Positions 7,603 to 15,747 of a stretch of DNA of 33,542 nt are shown here, in pieces. The position numbers were made by a program, and so were the translations under genes. The DNA is from Nocardia bovistercoris (GTDB lineage: Bacteria > Actinomycetota > Actinomycetes > Mycobacteriales > Mycobacteriaceae). The stretch spans positions 1 through 33,542 of the forward strand of contig NZ_JADMLG010000031.1 in assembly GCF_015674855.1 (NCBI RefSeq), in the 5' to 3' direction. Numbering within the stretch: position 1 is the first letter of the stretch; the number at the start of each line of letters is the position of its first letter. The notes beneath the pieces were generated by a model that saw only the letters and a list, made by a program, of their open reading frames with translations, ran no database searches and was not told the DNA's origin.

Positions 7603-9225
7603 TCAGACCAGGTCGACCAGGACGACCTTGGCGGCGCCGACGGCCTCGGCGATCGCGGAGCGCACCTCGGCGGGCACCTCGCGGTTGACGCGCAGCACCA
7701 CGGTCGCGCCACCGTCGGTGCCGATGTCCTGGCTCAGCTGCGCGGCGAGAATGTCGATCTCGGCGGCGCCGAGTTCGGTGCCGATCTTGCCGAGCGCGCC
7801 CGGCTTGTCCGCGTAGTTCAGGACGGCGAGGTTCAACCCTTCGGCGCGCATGTCGTAGTTGCGGCCGTTGATGTTGACGATCTTCTGCACCTGCCTCGGC
7901 TCGGTGAGCGCGCCCGCGACGTTCAGGGTGCGGCCGTCGCCGAAGACCGCGCGCAGGTCGACGAGGCTGCGGTGGCTCGGGCTCTCGGTGGCGGTGGTGA
8001 CCTGCACCGCGATGCCGCGCTCCTTGGCCAGCGTCGGCGCGTTGACGAAGGTGACCGCGGGCCCCTGCCCGTTCACGTCGGCCTCGACCAGCGCCGAGAA
8101 CACCCCGCGCAGCGCGGCCAGTTCCAGCACGGCGACATCCTGGGCGGCGAGCTCGCCGCGCACCTGCACCTCGACCGAGACCGGCAGCTCGTCGGAGAGC
8201 GCACCGAGCAGCGCGCCCTGCTTGCGGACGATGTCGAGCCACGGCGCGACGTCGTCGCTCACGGTGCCGCCGGTGACGTTCACCGCGCCCGGCACGAACT
8301 CGCCGGACAGCGCGAGCAGCACCGACTTGGCGACATCGGTGCCCGCGCGGTCCTGCGCCTCGGTGGTTGACGCGCCGAGGTGCGGGGTGACCACGACCTG
8401 CGGCAGGTCGAACAGCGGGCTGTCGGTGCACGGCTCGGTCTCGTAGACGTCGAGACCGGCGGCGCGCACATGTCCGGCGCGGATGGCGTCGGCCAGCGCC
8501 GACTCGTCGACGAGCCCGCCGCGCGCGGCGTTGACGATGATGACGCCCGGCTTGGTCTTGGCGAGCGCGTCCTTGCCGATGAGGCCCTTGGTCTCGGGCG
8601 TCTTCGGCAGGTGGACGGAGATGAGGTCGGCGCGCTCGAGCAGTTCGTCCAGGCTGAGCAGTTCGATGCCGAGCTGGGCCGCGCGCGCCGGTGACACGTA
8701 GGGGTCGTAGGCGACGATCTTGGTCTCGAAGGCCGCGAGCCGCGCCGCGAACAGCTGACCGATGCGACCGAGCCCGACGACGCCGACGGTCTTGCCGAAG
8801 ATCTCGACGCCGTTGAACTTGCTCCTTGCCCAGGTGCGCTCGCGCAGGGTGGCGTCGGCGGCGGGGATCTGGCGGGCGGCGGCGAGCAGCAACGTCACGG
8901 CGTGCTCGGCGGCGGTGTGGATGTTCGAGGTGGGGGCGTTGACGACCATGACGCCGCGTTCGGTGGCCGCAGGCACGTCGACATTGTCGAGGCCGACGCC
9001 GGCGCGGGCCACGATCTTCAGGTTCTTTCCGGCTTCCAGTACCTCGGCGTCCACCGTGGTGGCGGAGCGCACCAGCAGCGCGTCGGCTTCGGGGACGGCG
9101 GCGAGCAGGGCCGGGCGGTCGGGCCCGTCGACCCACCGAACCTCGACTCCGTCACCGAGCGCGTCGACGGTCGACTGGGCGAGCTTGTCGGCGATCAGAA
9201 CTACAGGACGGCCTGCTTGGCTCAC
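7603..9225 (-). CDS. serA: D-3-phosphoglycerate dehydrogenase, long form
   Basis: It oxidises 3-phosphoglycerate to 3-phosphohydroxypyruvate, the committed step of serine synthesis. The 540-aa protein has a substrate domain, the NAD-binding GLGRIG at 151-156, the catalytic Arg segment NAARGGLVDE and the His segment PHLGAST. A long intervening domain (about 320-450) and a C-terminal ACT domain (about 455-540, with NYADKPGALGKIG) follow. This is the long type known from mycobacteria, in which serine inhibits through the ACT domain. The start is a GTG preceded by CAGGAG 9 nt upstream. leuB follows after 25 nt. Confidence 0.97.
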   Translation of the reverse strand: MSQAGRPVVLIADKLAQSTVDALGDGVEVRWVDGPDRPALLAAVPEADALLVRSATTVDAEVLEAGKNLKIVARAGVGLDNVDVPAATERGVMVVNAPTSNIHTAAEHAVTLLLAAARQIPAADATLRERTWARSKFNGVEIFGKTVGVVGLGRIGQLFAARLAAFETKIVAYDPYVSPARAAQLGIELLSLDELLERADLISVHLPKTPETKGLIGKDALAKTKPGVIIVNAARGGLVDESALADAIRAGHVRAAGLDVYETEPCTDSPLFDLPQVVVTPHLGASTTEAQDRAGTDVAKSVLLALSGEFVPGAVNVTGGTVSDDVAPWLDIVRKQGALLGALSDELPVSVEVQVRGELAAQDVAVLELAALRGVFSALVEADVNGQGPAVTFVNAPTLAKERGIAVQVTTATESPSHRSLVDLRAVFGDGRTLNVAGALTEPRQVQKIVNINGRNYDMRAEGLNLAVLNYADKPGALGKIGTELGAAEIDILAAQLSQDIGTDGGATVVLRVNREVPAEVRSAIAEAVGAAKVVLVDLV

Positions 9226-9267
9226 TGTGGGTTACTCCTGGGAAGAGGGCGGCAATTACCGTGGCCC

Positions 9268-9273
9268 AGCTTA
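9268..9273 (-). promoter_or_regulatory. Candidate -10 box for serA-leuB
   Basis: TAAGCT on the minus strand fits TANNNT and would start transcription near 9261. That leaves a leader of about 36 nt containing the serA ribosome site. No convincing -35 box was found. Confidence 0.35.
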
Positions 9274-9333
9274 GTCGGCGCACATCGGCGCGCCTTTACC
9301 CCCCGGTAGGCGGCCACCGGCGCTCGGACGCAG

Positions 9334-9365
9334 GACGGCCCCGCACCTGCGGGTGCGGGGCCGTC
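9334..9365 (-). terminator. Terminator of the 38-codon peptide gene
   Basis: GACGGCCCCGCACC and GGGTGCGGGGCCGTC form a strong stem of about 13 bp with a 3-4 nt loop, 41 nt beyond the small gene's stop. The arms closely resemble those of the terminator at 10330-10363. Confidence 0.7.
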
Positions 9366-9406
9366 GAAATATGGGAGTCGGTCACGTGTCGGGACCGAGA
9401 ACCGGA

Positions 9407-9523
9407 TCAGCGACCGAACGAGCCCGTCCAGAGGGTGTCGACCAGGCCGTAGAGGGCGGCGCCGAGGGTGTGGGTGAGGCCACTCAGCGCGGCGGAACCG
9501 GTGTCGATGATAACGGGGATCAT
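9407..9523 (-). CDS. Small amphipathic peptide of 38 aa
   Basis: ATG at 9523 has a clear ribosome site, GAAAGG, 8 nt upstream. The product begins MIPVIIDTGSAALSGL and ends VDTLWTGSFGR. It has no signal-peptide charge pattern. The middle is a run of small and hydrophobic residues that could form an amphipathic or membrane-bound helix. It looks like a free-standing gene: an inverted repeat 23 nt upstream of the start, a ribosome site, and a terminator 41 nt after the stop. The open frame extends further upstream but lacks a better start. I do not recognise a family. Confidence 0.6.
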   Translation of the reverse strand: MIPVIIDTGSAALSGLTHTLGAALYGLVDTLWTGSFGR

Positions 9524-9545
9524 GTAATTACCTTTCGTATATAAA

Positions 9546-9567
9546 TCGACCAGACCATTCTGGTCGA
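9546..9567 (-). promoter_or_regulatory. Inverted repeat upstream of the small peptide gene
   Basis: TCGACCAGA-CCAT-TCTGGTCGA is a perfect 9-bp inverted repeat in otherwise AT-rich DNA. Two readings are possible. If the -10 box is the TATATA at 9538-9543, the repeat covers the -35 to -10 spacer like an operator, but the transcript would start on the ribosome site. If the -10 box is TACATT (minus strand, 9584-9589), the repeat becomes a hairpin in a leader of about 55 nt just ahead of the ribosome site. Confidence 0.5.
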
Positions 9568-9971
9568 CACACGGCACATCGGCAATGTAATCGAGCCGGT
9601 TACAGAATTTCCGGTAATCGTGACACAGAACACATTTCCACTCCACAGTCGATCCATGCCACCGAAATTAGGGGCACAATAACTGCCTAAACGTGCCTCT
9701 AGCTGCGGTTATGCTATTTCATTATCGCCAGCGCGAATATCCTGCGAATATTGAGAGAATACTAAGAAGGTATGACGAACGGACCTGAACATGCTGGTAG
9801 TCGAAATATCAAGCGCCCTTATCGGCGATTAATGGACATACGCGCGCACGGCGCGGACGCCCCGGAAATCGGGGGCACGGAGCGCTGTAATGCTACGGTG
9901 ATGGAACCGTGATAGTCCGATCGGTCCAGGGCGTGCGGAACCCACGCACCGCGCGGCGGGGCGACGCAGGA
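9568..9971. other. AT-rich spacer
   Basis: About 400 bp with clearly lower GC than the rest of the window, most marked near 9600-9780. It contains the direct repeat GCGAATAT at 9733-9740 and 9744-9751 and several TANNNT-like boxes. A 46-codon plus-strand frame (9772-9912) starts right after AGAAGG but has low G/C at third positions. No recognised gene. Confidence 0.5.
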
Positions 9972-10178
9972 TCAGCCGATGACCCGGACGCGGACGGCCT
10001 CGGGCCCCGCCTTGGCTTGGCGCAGTTCGAACTGCACCCGCTGCCCGGCGGTCAGTGCCCGGAATCCGGAGCCTTCCAATTCCAGGTAGTCGACGAACAC
10101 GTCGGGCTCCTCGCCGTCACGCGCGATGAATCCGAAGCCCTTCTCCGTGTCGAACCACTTGACCGTGCCGTGGACCAT
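9972..10178 (-). CDS. Cold-shock domain protein, variant RNP-2
   Basis: A 68-aa single-domain protein that binds single-stranded RNA or DNA. It starts MVHGTVKWFDTEKGFGFI with the RNP-1 motif KGFGFI intact. RNP-2, normally VFVHY, reads VFVDY: the nucleic-acid-stacking His is Asp. The C-terminal half (ELRQAKAGPEAVRVRVIG) also differs from standard CspA. GGAGGAA lies 8 nt before the ATG. It sits 223 nt downstream of a second cold-shock gene on the same strand, but a strong terminator lies between them, so it is probably a separate unit. Confidence 0.9.
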   Translation of the reverse strand: MVHGTVKWFDTEKGFGFIARDGEEPDVFVDYLELEGSGFRALTAGQRVQFELRQAKAGPEAVRVRVIG

Positions 10179-10329
10179 GCGTCGCGTTTCCTCCGTGCCC
10201 GACGCGGTCGCCTACTGCGAAACCCGCCCTTCGGACAATGGTGGCACGCGCGGCCCACGGACGCGCGCGTCAGCCGGAATGTGGACGCCGACATGACGGC
10301 GGGGCGAGCGCGCACCCCTCGAAGACGGA

Positions 10330-10363
10330 GACGGCCCCCGCACCGATCGGTGCGGGGGCCGTC
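10330..10363 (-). terminator. Perfect palindromic terminator after the second cold-shock gene
   Basis: A 34-bp perfect palindrome with arms GACGGCCCCCGCACCGA and its complement, 38 nt past the stop of the gene at 10402-10605. Its arms are nearly those of the terminator at 9334-9365. Confidence 0.8.
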
Positions 10364-10401
10364 GAAGTTCAGTCGCGATCTAGAGAACGCGGCCGATCAG
10401 A

Positions 10402-10605
10402 TCAGAGGACGCGAACATCCTGGGCCTGCGGTCCCTTCTGACCCTGGCCGATCTCGAACTCCACGCGCTGCCCCTCATCGAGGGACCGGAAACCGGAGCC
10501 GCTAACAGCCGAGTAGTGCACGAAGACGTCGGGACCTCCGCCGTCCTGCGCGATGAAGCCGAAGCCCTTCTCGCTGTTGAACCACTTCACAATGCCTTGA
10601 GCCAT
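10402..10605 (-). CDS. cspA: Cold-shock protein, CspA type
   Basis: A 67-aa canonical cold-shock protein: opening MAQGIVKWFNSEKGFGFI, RNP-1 KGFGFI and RNP-2 VFVHY both intact, and a C-terminal GQKGPQAQDVRVL. It acts as a nucleic-acid chaperone in the cytosol. The ATG has only a weak AGAAAG site upstream. The roughly 200 nt between it and iolD hold no gene. Cold-shock genes often have long regulatory leaders, but I could not identify a promoter with confidence. A perfect palindromic terminator follows. Confidence 0.94.
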   Translation of the reverse strand: MAQGIVKWFNSEKGFGFIAQDGGGPDVFVHYSAVSGSGFRSLDEGQRVEFEIGQGQKGPQAQDVRVL

Positions 10606-10803
10606 TTCATACTTTCTGTAGACGAGCCAGATTCTGACAACGGGATGTCCTGGTCTCGTAGATCAACGATGCCACGATTCGCCGAATTCCTCCACATCCG
10701 ATACCGGATACTGTGAGCTATCCCTCTCCCGACCGGGGATTGTGCGTGCGAACTCCCACCGCGCGCCCGCCGCTGTCGCGGATTTCCGCCGCCACCGCCC
10801 GCG

Positions 10804-12639
10804 CTATCGCCCACGCAGGTGCCGCAGTTGCCTCGCCTTGCCTGCCTCGTAGTCGTGCCGTCCGGAAAGATGTTGCGGCACACCGACTTCCCACCAGGCC
10901 CCGGATTCGGTCCAGCCGGTCGGCGCGGTGCGGACCACCACAACGGCCGGGCGGGCCTCGGCGACCGCGACCGAGCGCGCCCATGAATAGCCGTCCCGGA
11001 ATTCATCGATCCCGGAAACCGCGACGGCCGCGCAGCCCAATGCGCGGGCGTGGGCCGGAAAATCCACGTGTGGCGGATCGACATGGCGGGTACGACAGTC
11101 CCGATAGGAATTGTTGAAAGGCGCACCACCCTGACTCTGTTGCAATCTCGCTATCACCGCGTAGCCGTCGTTGTCGCACACCACGGCCACGAAGGGGTGG
11201 CCTGCGAAGGCCGCCGAGTACAGCTCGGAGTTCAGCATCAGGTACGAACCGTCACCGAGCAGCGCGGTCACCAGCCCGTCCGGCAGCGCCATCGCCGCAC
11301 CCCAGGCGCCCGACAGCTCGTAGCCCATGCACGAGAAGCCGTATTCGACGTCCATGGTCGGACGCCCGCCGGTAGCCCGCCAGCCGCCGACCAGTTCACC
11401 GGGCAGTCCGCCGGAGGCCGTCAGCACGTAGTCGCGGGGGCCGCTCACCTCGTTGACCACCCCGACGATCTGGGCGTAGGTCGGCGGACCCGGCGCCGCG
11501 CGCAGCTCATCGATCCGCGCGTCCCAGCGGGTCCGCAGGCGCGCGGCGCGGGCCGTCCACTTCGGGTCGACCCGCCACGCCTGCGGTGCGAGTTCGGGCA
11601 TGGTCACCGCGGCGTCCCCGACCACGGCGACGGCGCCGTGCTTCACCGCGTCGAAGCGCGCGGTGTTCACGGTGATGAACCGCACATCGTGGGCGAAGAT
11701 CGACCAGGAAGCCGTGGTGAAGTCCTGCAGGCGGGTACCGACCGCAAGCACCACATCCGCCTCCGCGGCCAGCGCGTTCGCCGATTCCGAACCGGTGATG
11801 CCGAGCGGCCCCACGTAGAGCCGGTGCTCGTGCGAGACCAGGGTGCGCCCCGCGGTGGTCTCGGCGATCGGAATCCCGTGCTGTTCGGCGAACGACAGCG
11901 CGACCGCGCCCGCACCGGAATAGCGGACGCCGCCGCCTAGCACGAGCAGCGGCCTGCGCGAACGGCTCAGCACGTCGAGCGCGGCCGCCACCTCGCCCGC
12001 ATCCGGGCGCGGGCGCGGAATCCGGTGCCGGACCGGGGCGAACAATTCGGGCGGGAAGTCGAAGGTCTCGGCCTGGACGTCCTGGGGCAAGGCGAGGGTC
12101 ACCGGGCCGGTGGTCGCCGGATCGGTCAGCACCCGCGCCACCTGCGGCAGGGTGGCGATCAGCTGTTCGGGACGGGTGATCCGGTCGAAGTACCGGCTCA
12201 CCGGTCGGAAGACGTCGTTGGCGGTGACGGTCGCGTCGCCGAAACTCTCCAGCTGTTGCAACACCGGGTCCGACGCCCGTGCGGTGAACGTGTCACCGGG
12301 CAGCAGGAGCAGCGGCAGTCGATTGGCGTGCGCGACGGCGGCCGCGGTCACCATATTCGTCGCACCGGGCCCGATCGACGAGGTCGCGACGCCGACCTGC
12401 CTGCGCTCGGTGGCCTTGGCGTAGCCGACGGCGGCCAGCGCCATGCCCTGTTCGGTCTGGCCGCGCCAGACCGGGAGTTCGGCGCGCCGCTCGTGCAGCG
12501 CGGTGCCGAGACCGAGCACATTGCCGTGCCCGAAGATGGCGAACACCACCGGGAACAGCGGAACCTCGCGGCCGTCGACGGATTCGGACCGCTGCGCGAT
12601 CAGCCACGCGACCAGTGCGCGCGCCGTGGTCAGTTCCAT
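10804..12639 (-). CDS. iolD: 3D-(3,5/4)-trihydroxycyclohexane-1,2-dione hydrolase
   Basis: A thiamine-diphosphate enzyme that opens the ring of the diketone formed from inosose in myo-inositol breakdown. The 611-aa protein has the three-domain acetolactate-synthase-like layout. Its catalytic Glu is at about residue 63 (RGQTEQGMALAAVGYAKA), it has the SSIGPGATNM segment, and the C-terminal cofactor motif runs from GDGSYLMLNSE to CDNDGYAVI. The ATG at 12639 is chosen because it opens the family-like sequence and overlaps the end of iolB by 10 nt, consistent with coupled translation. It is the last gene of the minus-strand iol operon. No clear terminator separates it from the cold-shock gene 198 nt downstream. 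Confidence 0.95.
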   Translation of the reverse strand: MELTTARALVAWLIAQRSESVDGREVPLFPVVFAIFGHGNVLGLGTALHERRAELPVWRGQTEQGMALAAVGYAKATERRQVGVATSSIGPGATNMVTAAAVAHANRLPLLLLPGDTFTARASDPVLQQLESFGDATVTANDVFRPVSRYFDRITRPEQLIATLPQVARVLTDPATTGPVTLALPQDVQAETFDFPPELFAPVRHRIPRPRPDAGEVAAALDVLSRSRRPLLVLGGGVRYSGAGAVALSFAEQHGIPIAETTAGRTLVSHEHRLYVGPLGITGSESANALAAEADVVLAVGTRLQDFTTASWSIFAHDVRFITVNTARFDAVKHGAVAVVGDAAVTMPELAPQAWRVDPKWTARAARLRTRWDARIDELRAAPGPPTYAQIVGVVNEVSGPRDYVLTASGGLPGELVGGWRATGGRPTMDVEYGFSCMGYELSGAWGAAMALPDGLVTALLGDGSYLMLNSELYSAAFAGHPFVAVVCDNDGYAVIARLQQSQGGAPFNNSYRDCRTRHVDPPHVDFPAHARALGCAAVAVSGIDEFRDGYSWARSVAVAEARPAVVVVRTAPTGWTESGAWWEVGVPQHLSGRHDYEAGKARQLRHLRGR

Positions 12640-13538
12640 GGTGGAACTCCCGCCGCCACCCGCCCCCGGTGATCGGTGACCGGACAGCGCGGGTCGGTGG
12701 TCTCGCTCGCCCATGCGTCGCGCACCCACGCGTGGGCGGGATCGTCACAGAACGCCATCGACCTGTCGGCGCCCGGTCCCGCGAGCACATTGAGGTAGTA
12801 CATGGGGTAGCCGGGCGAGGCGACGCACGGACCGTGATAGCCGCGCGGAATCAGGAACACGTCGCCGTCGCGCACGGTGACCGTCTCGTCGATCGCGCCG
12901 TCCTGGGTGTAGGTGCGGTGCACGCCGAAACCGCCCGGCGCCGGGGTGATCCCGTCCGCGCCCGCGACGCGGAAGTAGTAGATCTCCTCGTTGGCGACCT
13001 CGTGCTCGCCGAATTCGTCGTGCTTGTGCGGCGGATAGGAGGACCAGTTGCCGTCCGGGGTGATCAGTTCGCACGCCATCAGCCGATCGGCGTGCTCCCA
13101 TACACCGGGCACGCCGAAGTTGTTGACCTGCCGCGTCGCCCGACCCGCGCCCCGCACCTCCACCGGAACCTCCTCGGCCGGACCGTATTTCGGGGCGAGC
13201 CTGCGCGTGCACCGCGCCATCGGCAGCGCGGCGAGCAGGCCGTCGCGGGTGGTCACGGTGAGTTCGGCGGCGCGCGGGACATACGCGAAATCGGTGACCC
13301 TGGCGAAAACCGAATCACGGCCGTGCAATTCGAAGCGCTCGCCGTCGACCGCGAGCACGCCCGAACCCGCGAGCGGGAGCACGAACATCTCGAACTCTCC
13401 GGTGCGCAGTGTCCGTATCGAACCGGCGGGGATGTCGAGGACGCGCAGGCCCGCATACCGCCACCCCGCGTCGCGCGGTGTCAACGCCACCGGATCGGAA
13501 TCGGCGCGCAACGAACCCGACGGGTGATGCAGCCTCAC
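12630..13538 (-). CDS. iolB: 5-Deoxy-glucuronate isomerase
   Basis: A cupin-type isomerase that converts 5-deoxy-D-glucuronate to 2-deoxy-5-keto-D-gluconate. The 302-aa protein carries the metal-binding region PHKHDEFGEHEVANEEIYYF and the second-barrel segment GDVFLIPRGYHGPCVA, with the usual C-terminal GYPMYYLNVLAG. The GTG start overlaps the stop of the iolE-iolC fusion gene in a GTGA arrangement, and its own stop lies inside iolD. The whole minus-strand iol series is therefore translationally linked. Confidence 0.95.
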   Translation of the reverse strand: MRLHHPSGSLRADSDPVALTPRDAGWRYAGLRVLDIPAGSIRTLRTGEFEMFVLPLAGSGVLAVDGERFELHGRDSVFARVTDFAYVPRAAELTVTTRDGLLAALPMARCTRRLAPKYGPAEEVPVEVRGAGRATRQVNNFGVPGVWEHADRLMACELITPDGNWSSYPPHKHDEFGEHEVANEEIYYFRVAGADGITPAPGGFGVHRTYTQDGAIDETVTVRDGDVFLIPRGYHGPCVASPGYPMYYLNVLAGPGADRSMAFCDDPAHAWVRDAWASETTDPRCPVTDHRGRVAAGVPPWN

Positions 13539-15583
13539 CGCGACTCCCCCGCGGTGCCCGCATGCGCGACGGTCTCGCGCGCGTGCCGCAGCAGGTCGCG
13601 GATCTCCGCATCGGTCGGCATGGCGTCGGCGCAGGCGAGGCGGCCCGCCACCAGCGCGCCCGCGGCATTGGCGTAGTCGGCCAGTCGCCGCGGCTCCCAG
13701 CCCGCGAGCAGGCCGTGGATGAGCGCGCCGCCGAATCCGTCGCCCGCGCCGAGACCGCACACCACCCGCACCGGATGCGGGGGCACCGTCCACCGCTCGC
13801 TCGGCGACGCGATCAGCACGCCGTCGGCGCCACACTTGACGACCGCAAGCCGCGCGCCGCGCTCGAGGAGCCGGTCGGCGGCGGTATCGGGATCCGCCGA
13901 GCCGACCGCTATCCGCGTCTCCTCACGGTTGCCGACCACGACGCTCACCCGATCGAGCAGCGCGCCGATCTCGGTGCGGGCGGTGGCCTCGTCCGGCCAG
14001 AACATCGGCCGGTAGTCCAGGTCGAGGACGGTGTGCGCGCGTCCGGCGCGGCGGCGCAGGATCTCGCGCTGGGTCGAACGCGCCGGTTCCGCGCTGACAC
14101 CCGTGCCGGTCACCCACAGCAGCGGAACCGAATCGACCAGATCCCACGGCACGTCCTCGCGGCCGAGGGTGAGATCGGGGGCGATCGGCGCGCGGTAGAA
14201 CAGCAGCGGCGGATCGCTGGGCGGGGTGAGCTCGCAGAACACAACGGGGGTCAGCAGATTCGGCGCGGTCGCCACGTAACGCGCTGTGACGCCGAAACTT
14301 TCCAGCGCCGACCGCACATAGTCGCCGAACCCGTCGGGCCCGACCTTGGTCAGCACCGCACTGCGCCTGCCGAGCCGAGCCGCCGCCACCGCGACATTGG
14401 TCGCGGTGCCGCCCAACGATTTCGCGAAACTCTCGACCTCGGCCAGCGGTACCCCGCTCTGCCGCGGATACAGGTCAACCCCGACCCGCCCCACCGTCAA
14501 AACCTCCGGCGCAACCACTTTCGCCATCTCCGGCACGAGCGCCCCCGCCGGCTCGGGAACGAGACCGCCCGGCGCATCGGACAGCTCCGCATCCGACGCC
14601 GACGCCGTCGGCATGTCGGGCAGCGGCGCAGGCAGGTCGGTCGAGCCCGCCGCAAGCATTTCCGATTCCGGTTCGGCGCGCGCGGAACCTCTCGACGGGC
14701 GCCGCGCGGGGTCGGTGAAGATGCGCGTCAGGGCGGTGAGACTGCGGCGCATGTCGCGGCGCGGTGTGTCCGGTGCGTCGTCGGGGCCGAGCGCGGTGTC
14801 CTGTTCGAGGACGTACCAGCCGCGATAGCCACCCCCGTGCATGTGCGCGACCAGGGCGGCGATATCGATGTCGCCGTCGCCCAGTGGTGCGTACAACCCT
14901 TCGCGCACCGCTTCGGCGTACTCGAGGCGGCCCGCGGCGATCCGTTCGAGGACAGTGGCGCGCACGTCCTTGAGGTGGATGTGGCCGATGCGGTCGCGGT
15001 GGCGGCGGGCCAGCGAGACCGGGTCGGCGCCGCCGATGAGCAGGTGGCCGGTGTCGAGGCACAGGTCGACGGCGGTGTCGGCGAGGAAGCGCTCGACCTC
15101 GTATTCGGTTTCGACGTGGGTGCCGACGTGCGGGTGCAGGACGATGCGGAGGCCGCGTGCGGCGGCGAGTTCGCCTATGGCTTCGGCGGTGGCGGTCAGC
15201 GTGCGCCATTCGGCGTCCGACAGGGGCGGCCTGGCGTCGTAGCCGTCGAGTCCGGTGGCGGCGGCGAGCACGAGCACCTCGGCGCCCGCTTCGGCGAATC
15301 GGGCGACGGTGGTACGCGCGGTCGCCATGGCCTGCTCTCGGTCGCGGTGCATGACCAGGGCGAGGAAGCCGCCGATTCCCTTCAGGCCGTGGCGGCCGAG
15401 CAGGGCGGCGGGGTGCTCGGGGAGATATCCGGGCGGACCGTATTCGGTGGCGGTGATGCCGAGTTCGGCCATCTCGGTGAGCACGGTCGCGGCGTCGAGC
15501 ACCCGGCCCCAGCCGGGGACCTCGCACACTCCCCACGAGATGGGCGCCGCCGCGATGCGCGGCGGAACGTGCGGTTCGCTCAT
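13535..15583 (-). CDS. iolC: Fused inosose dehydratase-like (IolE) and 5-dehydro-2-deoxygluconokinase (IolC)
   Basis: A single 682-aa frame with two enzymes of inositol breakdown. Residues 1-295 are a TIM-barrel domain of the IolE type, with the start APISWGVCEVPGWG, TEYGPPGYLP (Glu47), DTGH (177-180), HIHLKD (201-206) and LEQD (Glu260). Residues 296-360 are a Pro/Ala/Glu-rich linker. Residues 361-672 are a PfkB sugar kinase with GGTATNVAVAAARLG (391-405) and the catalytic GAGDGFGG (612-619, base Asp615). The two normally occur as separate proteins. GGGAGAG lies 5 nt before the ATG. An internal ATG at 14527 (MAKVV, residue 353) could give a free kinase by internal initiation. Joining dehydratase to kinase skips the intermediate IolD and IolB steps. 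Confidence 0.9.
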   Translation of the reverse strand: MSEPHVPPRIAAAPISWGVCEVPGWGRVLDAATVLTEMAELGITATEYGPPGYLPEHPAALLGRHGLKGIGGFLALVMHRDREQAMATARTTVARFAEAGAEVLVLAAATGLDGYDARPPLSDAEWRTLTATAEAIGELAAARGLRIVLHPHVGTHVETEYEVERFLADTAVDLCLDTGHLLIGGADPVSLARRHRDRIGHIHLKDVRATVLERIAAGRLEYAEAVREGLYAPLGDGDIDIAALVAHMHGGGYRGWYVLEQDTALGPDDAPDTPRRDMRRSLTALTRIFTDPARRPSRGSARAEPESEMLAAGSTDLPAPLPDMPTASASDAELSDAPGGLVPEPAGALVPEMAKVVAPEVLTVGRVGVDLYPRQSGVPLAEVESFAKSLGGTATNVAVAAARLGRRSAVLTKVGPDGFGDYVRSALESFGVTARYVATAPNLLTPVVFCELTPPSDPPLLFYRAPIAPDLTLGREDVPWDLVDSVPLLWVTGTGVSAEPARSTQREILRRRAGRAHTVLDLDYRPMFWPDEATARTEIGALLDRVSVVVGNREETRIAVGSADPDTAADRLLERGARLAVVKCGADGVLIASPSERWTVPPHPVRVVCGLGAGDGFGGALIHGLLAGWEPRRLADYANAAGALVAGRLACADAMPTDAEIRDLLRHARETVAHAGTAGESR

Positions 15584-15634
15584 CGGTCTCTCCCGGCCTC
15601 CGAGTACAAACGCTGCCAACGGTGTGCGCCGTTG

Positions 15635-15646
15635 TGGAGCGCTCCA
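15635..15646. promoter_or_regulatory. LacI-type operator, iolE-iolC side
   Basis: TGGAGCGCTCCA is a perfect 12-bp palindrome with the central CG and GAGCGCTC core typical of LacI-family sites. It lies 52 bp upstream of the iolE-iolC start, in the region between that gene and the divergent LacI-family regulator. A sister site is at 15748-15759. Confidence 0.75.
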
Positions 15647-15747
15647 ACTATGTAATGCGCGCCACAGTCTGTCAAGGGACCGGACAAAGGCGCTCACCTG
15701 CGAAGACGATGCGATTGCGCCGGTCGGAGGCGGTTGTTTTCGGGTAG

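Noticed and set aside
9772..9912. 46-codon plus-strand frame in the AT-rich spacer
   Set aside because: AGAAGG lies only 1-2 nt from the ATG, third positions are often A or T, it contains a TTA codon, and no domain is visible. Left as non-coding.
10804..12639. iolD gene read as a second acetolactate synthase
   Set aside because: The fold is shared, but its place next to iolB and iolC and the VWRGQTEQGMALAAVGYAKA segment fit IolD; the true IlvB is at 23670-25643.
13409..15655. 748-codon plus-strand open frame over the iol genes
   Set aside because: Antisense to the iolE-iolC fusion; long stop-free antisense frames are expected at this GC content.
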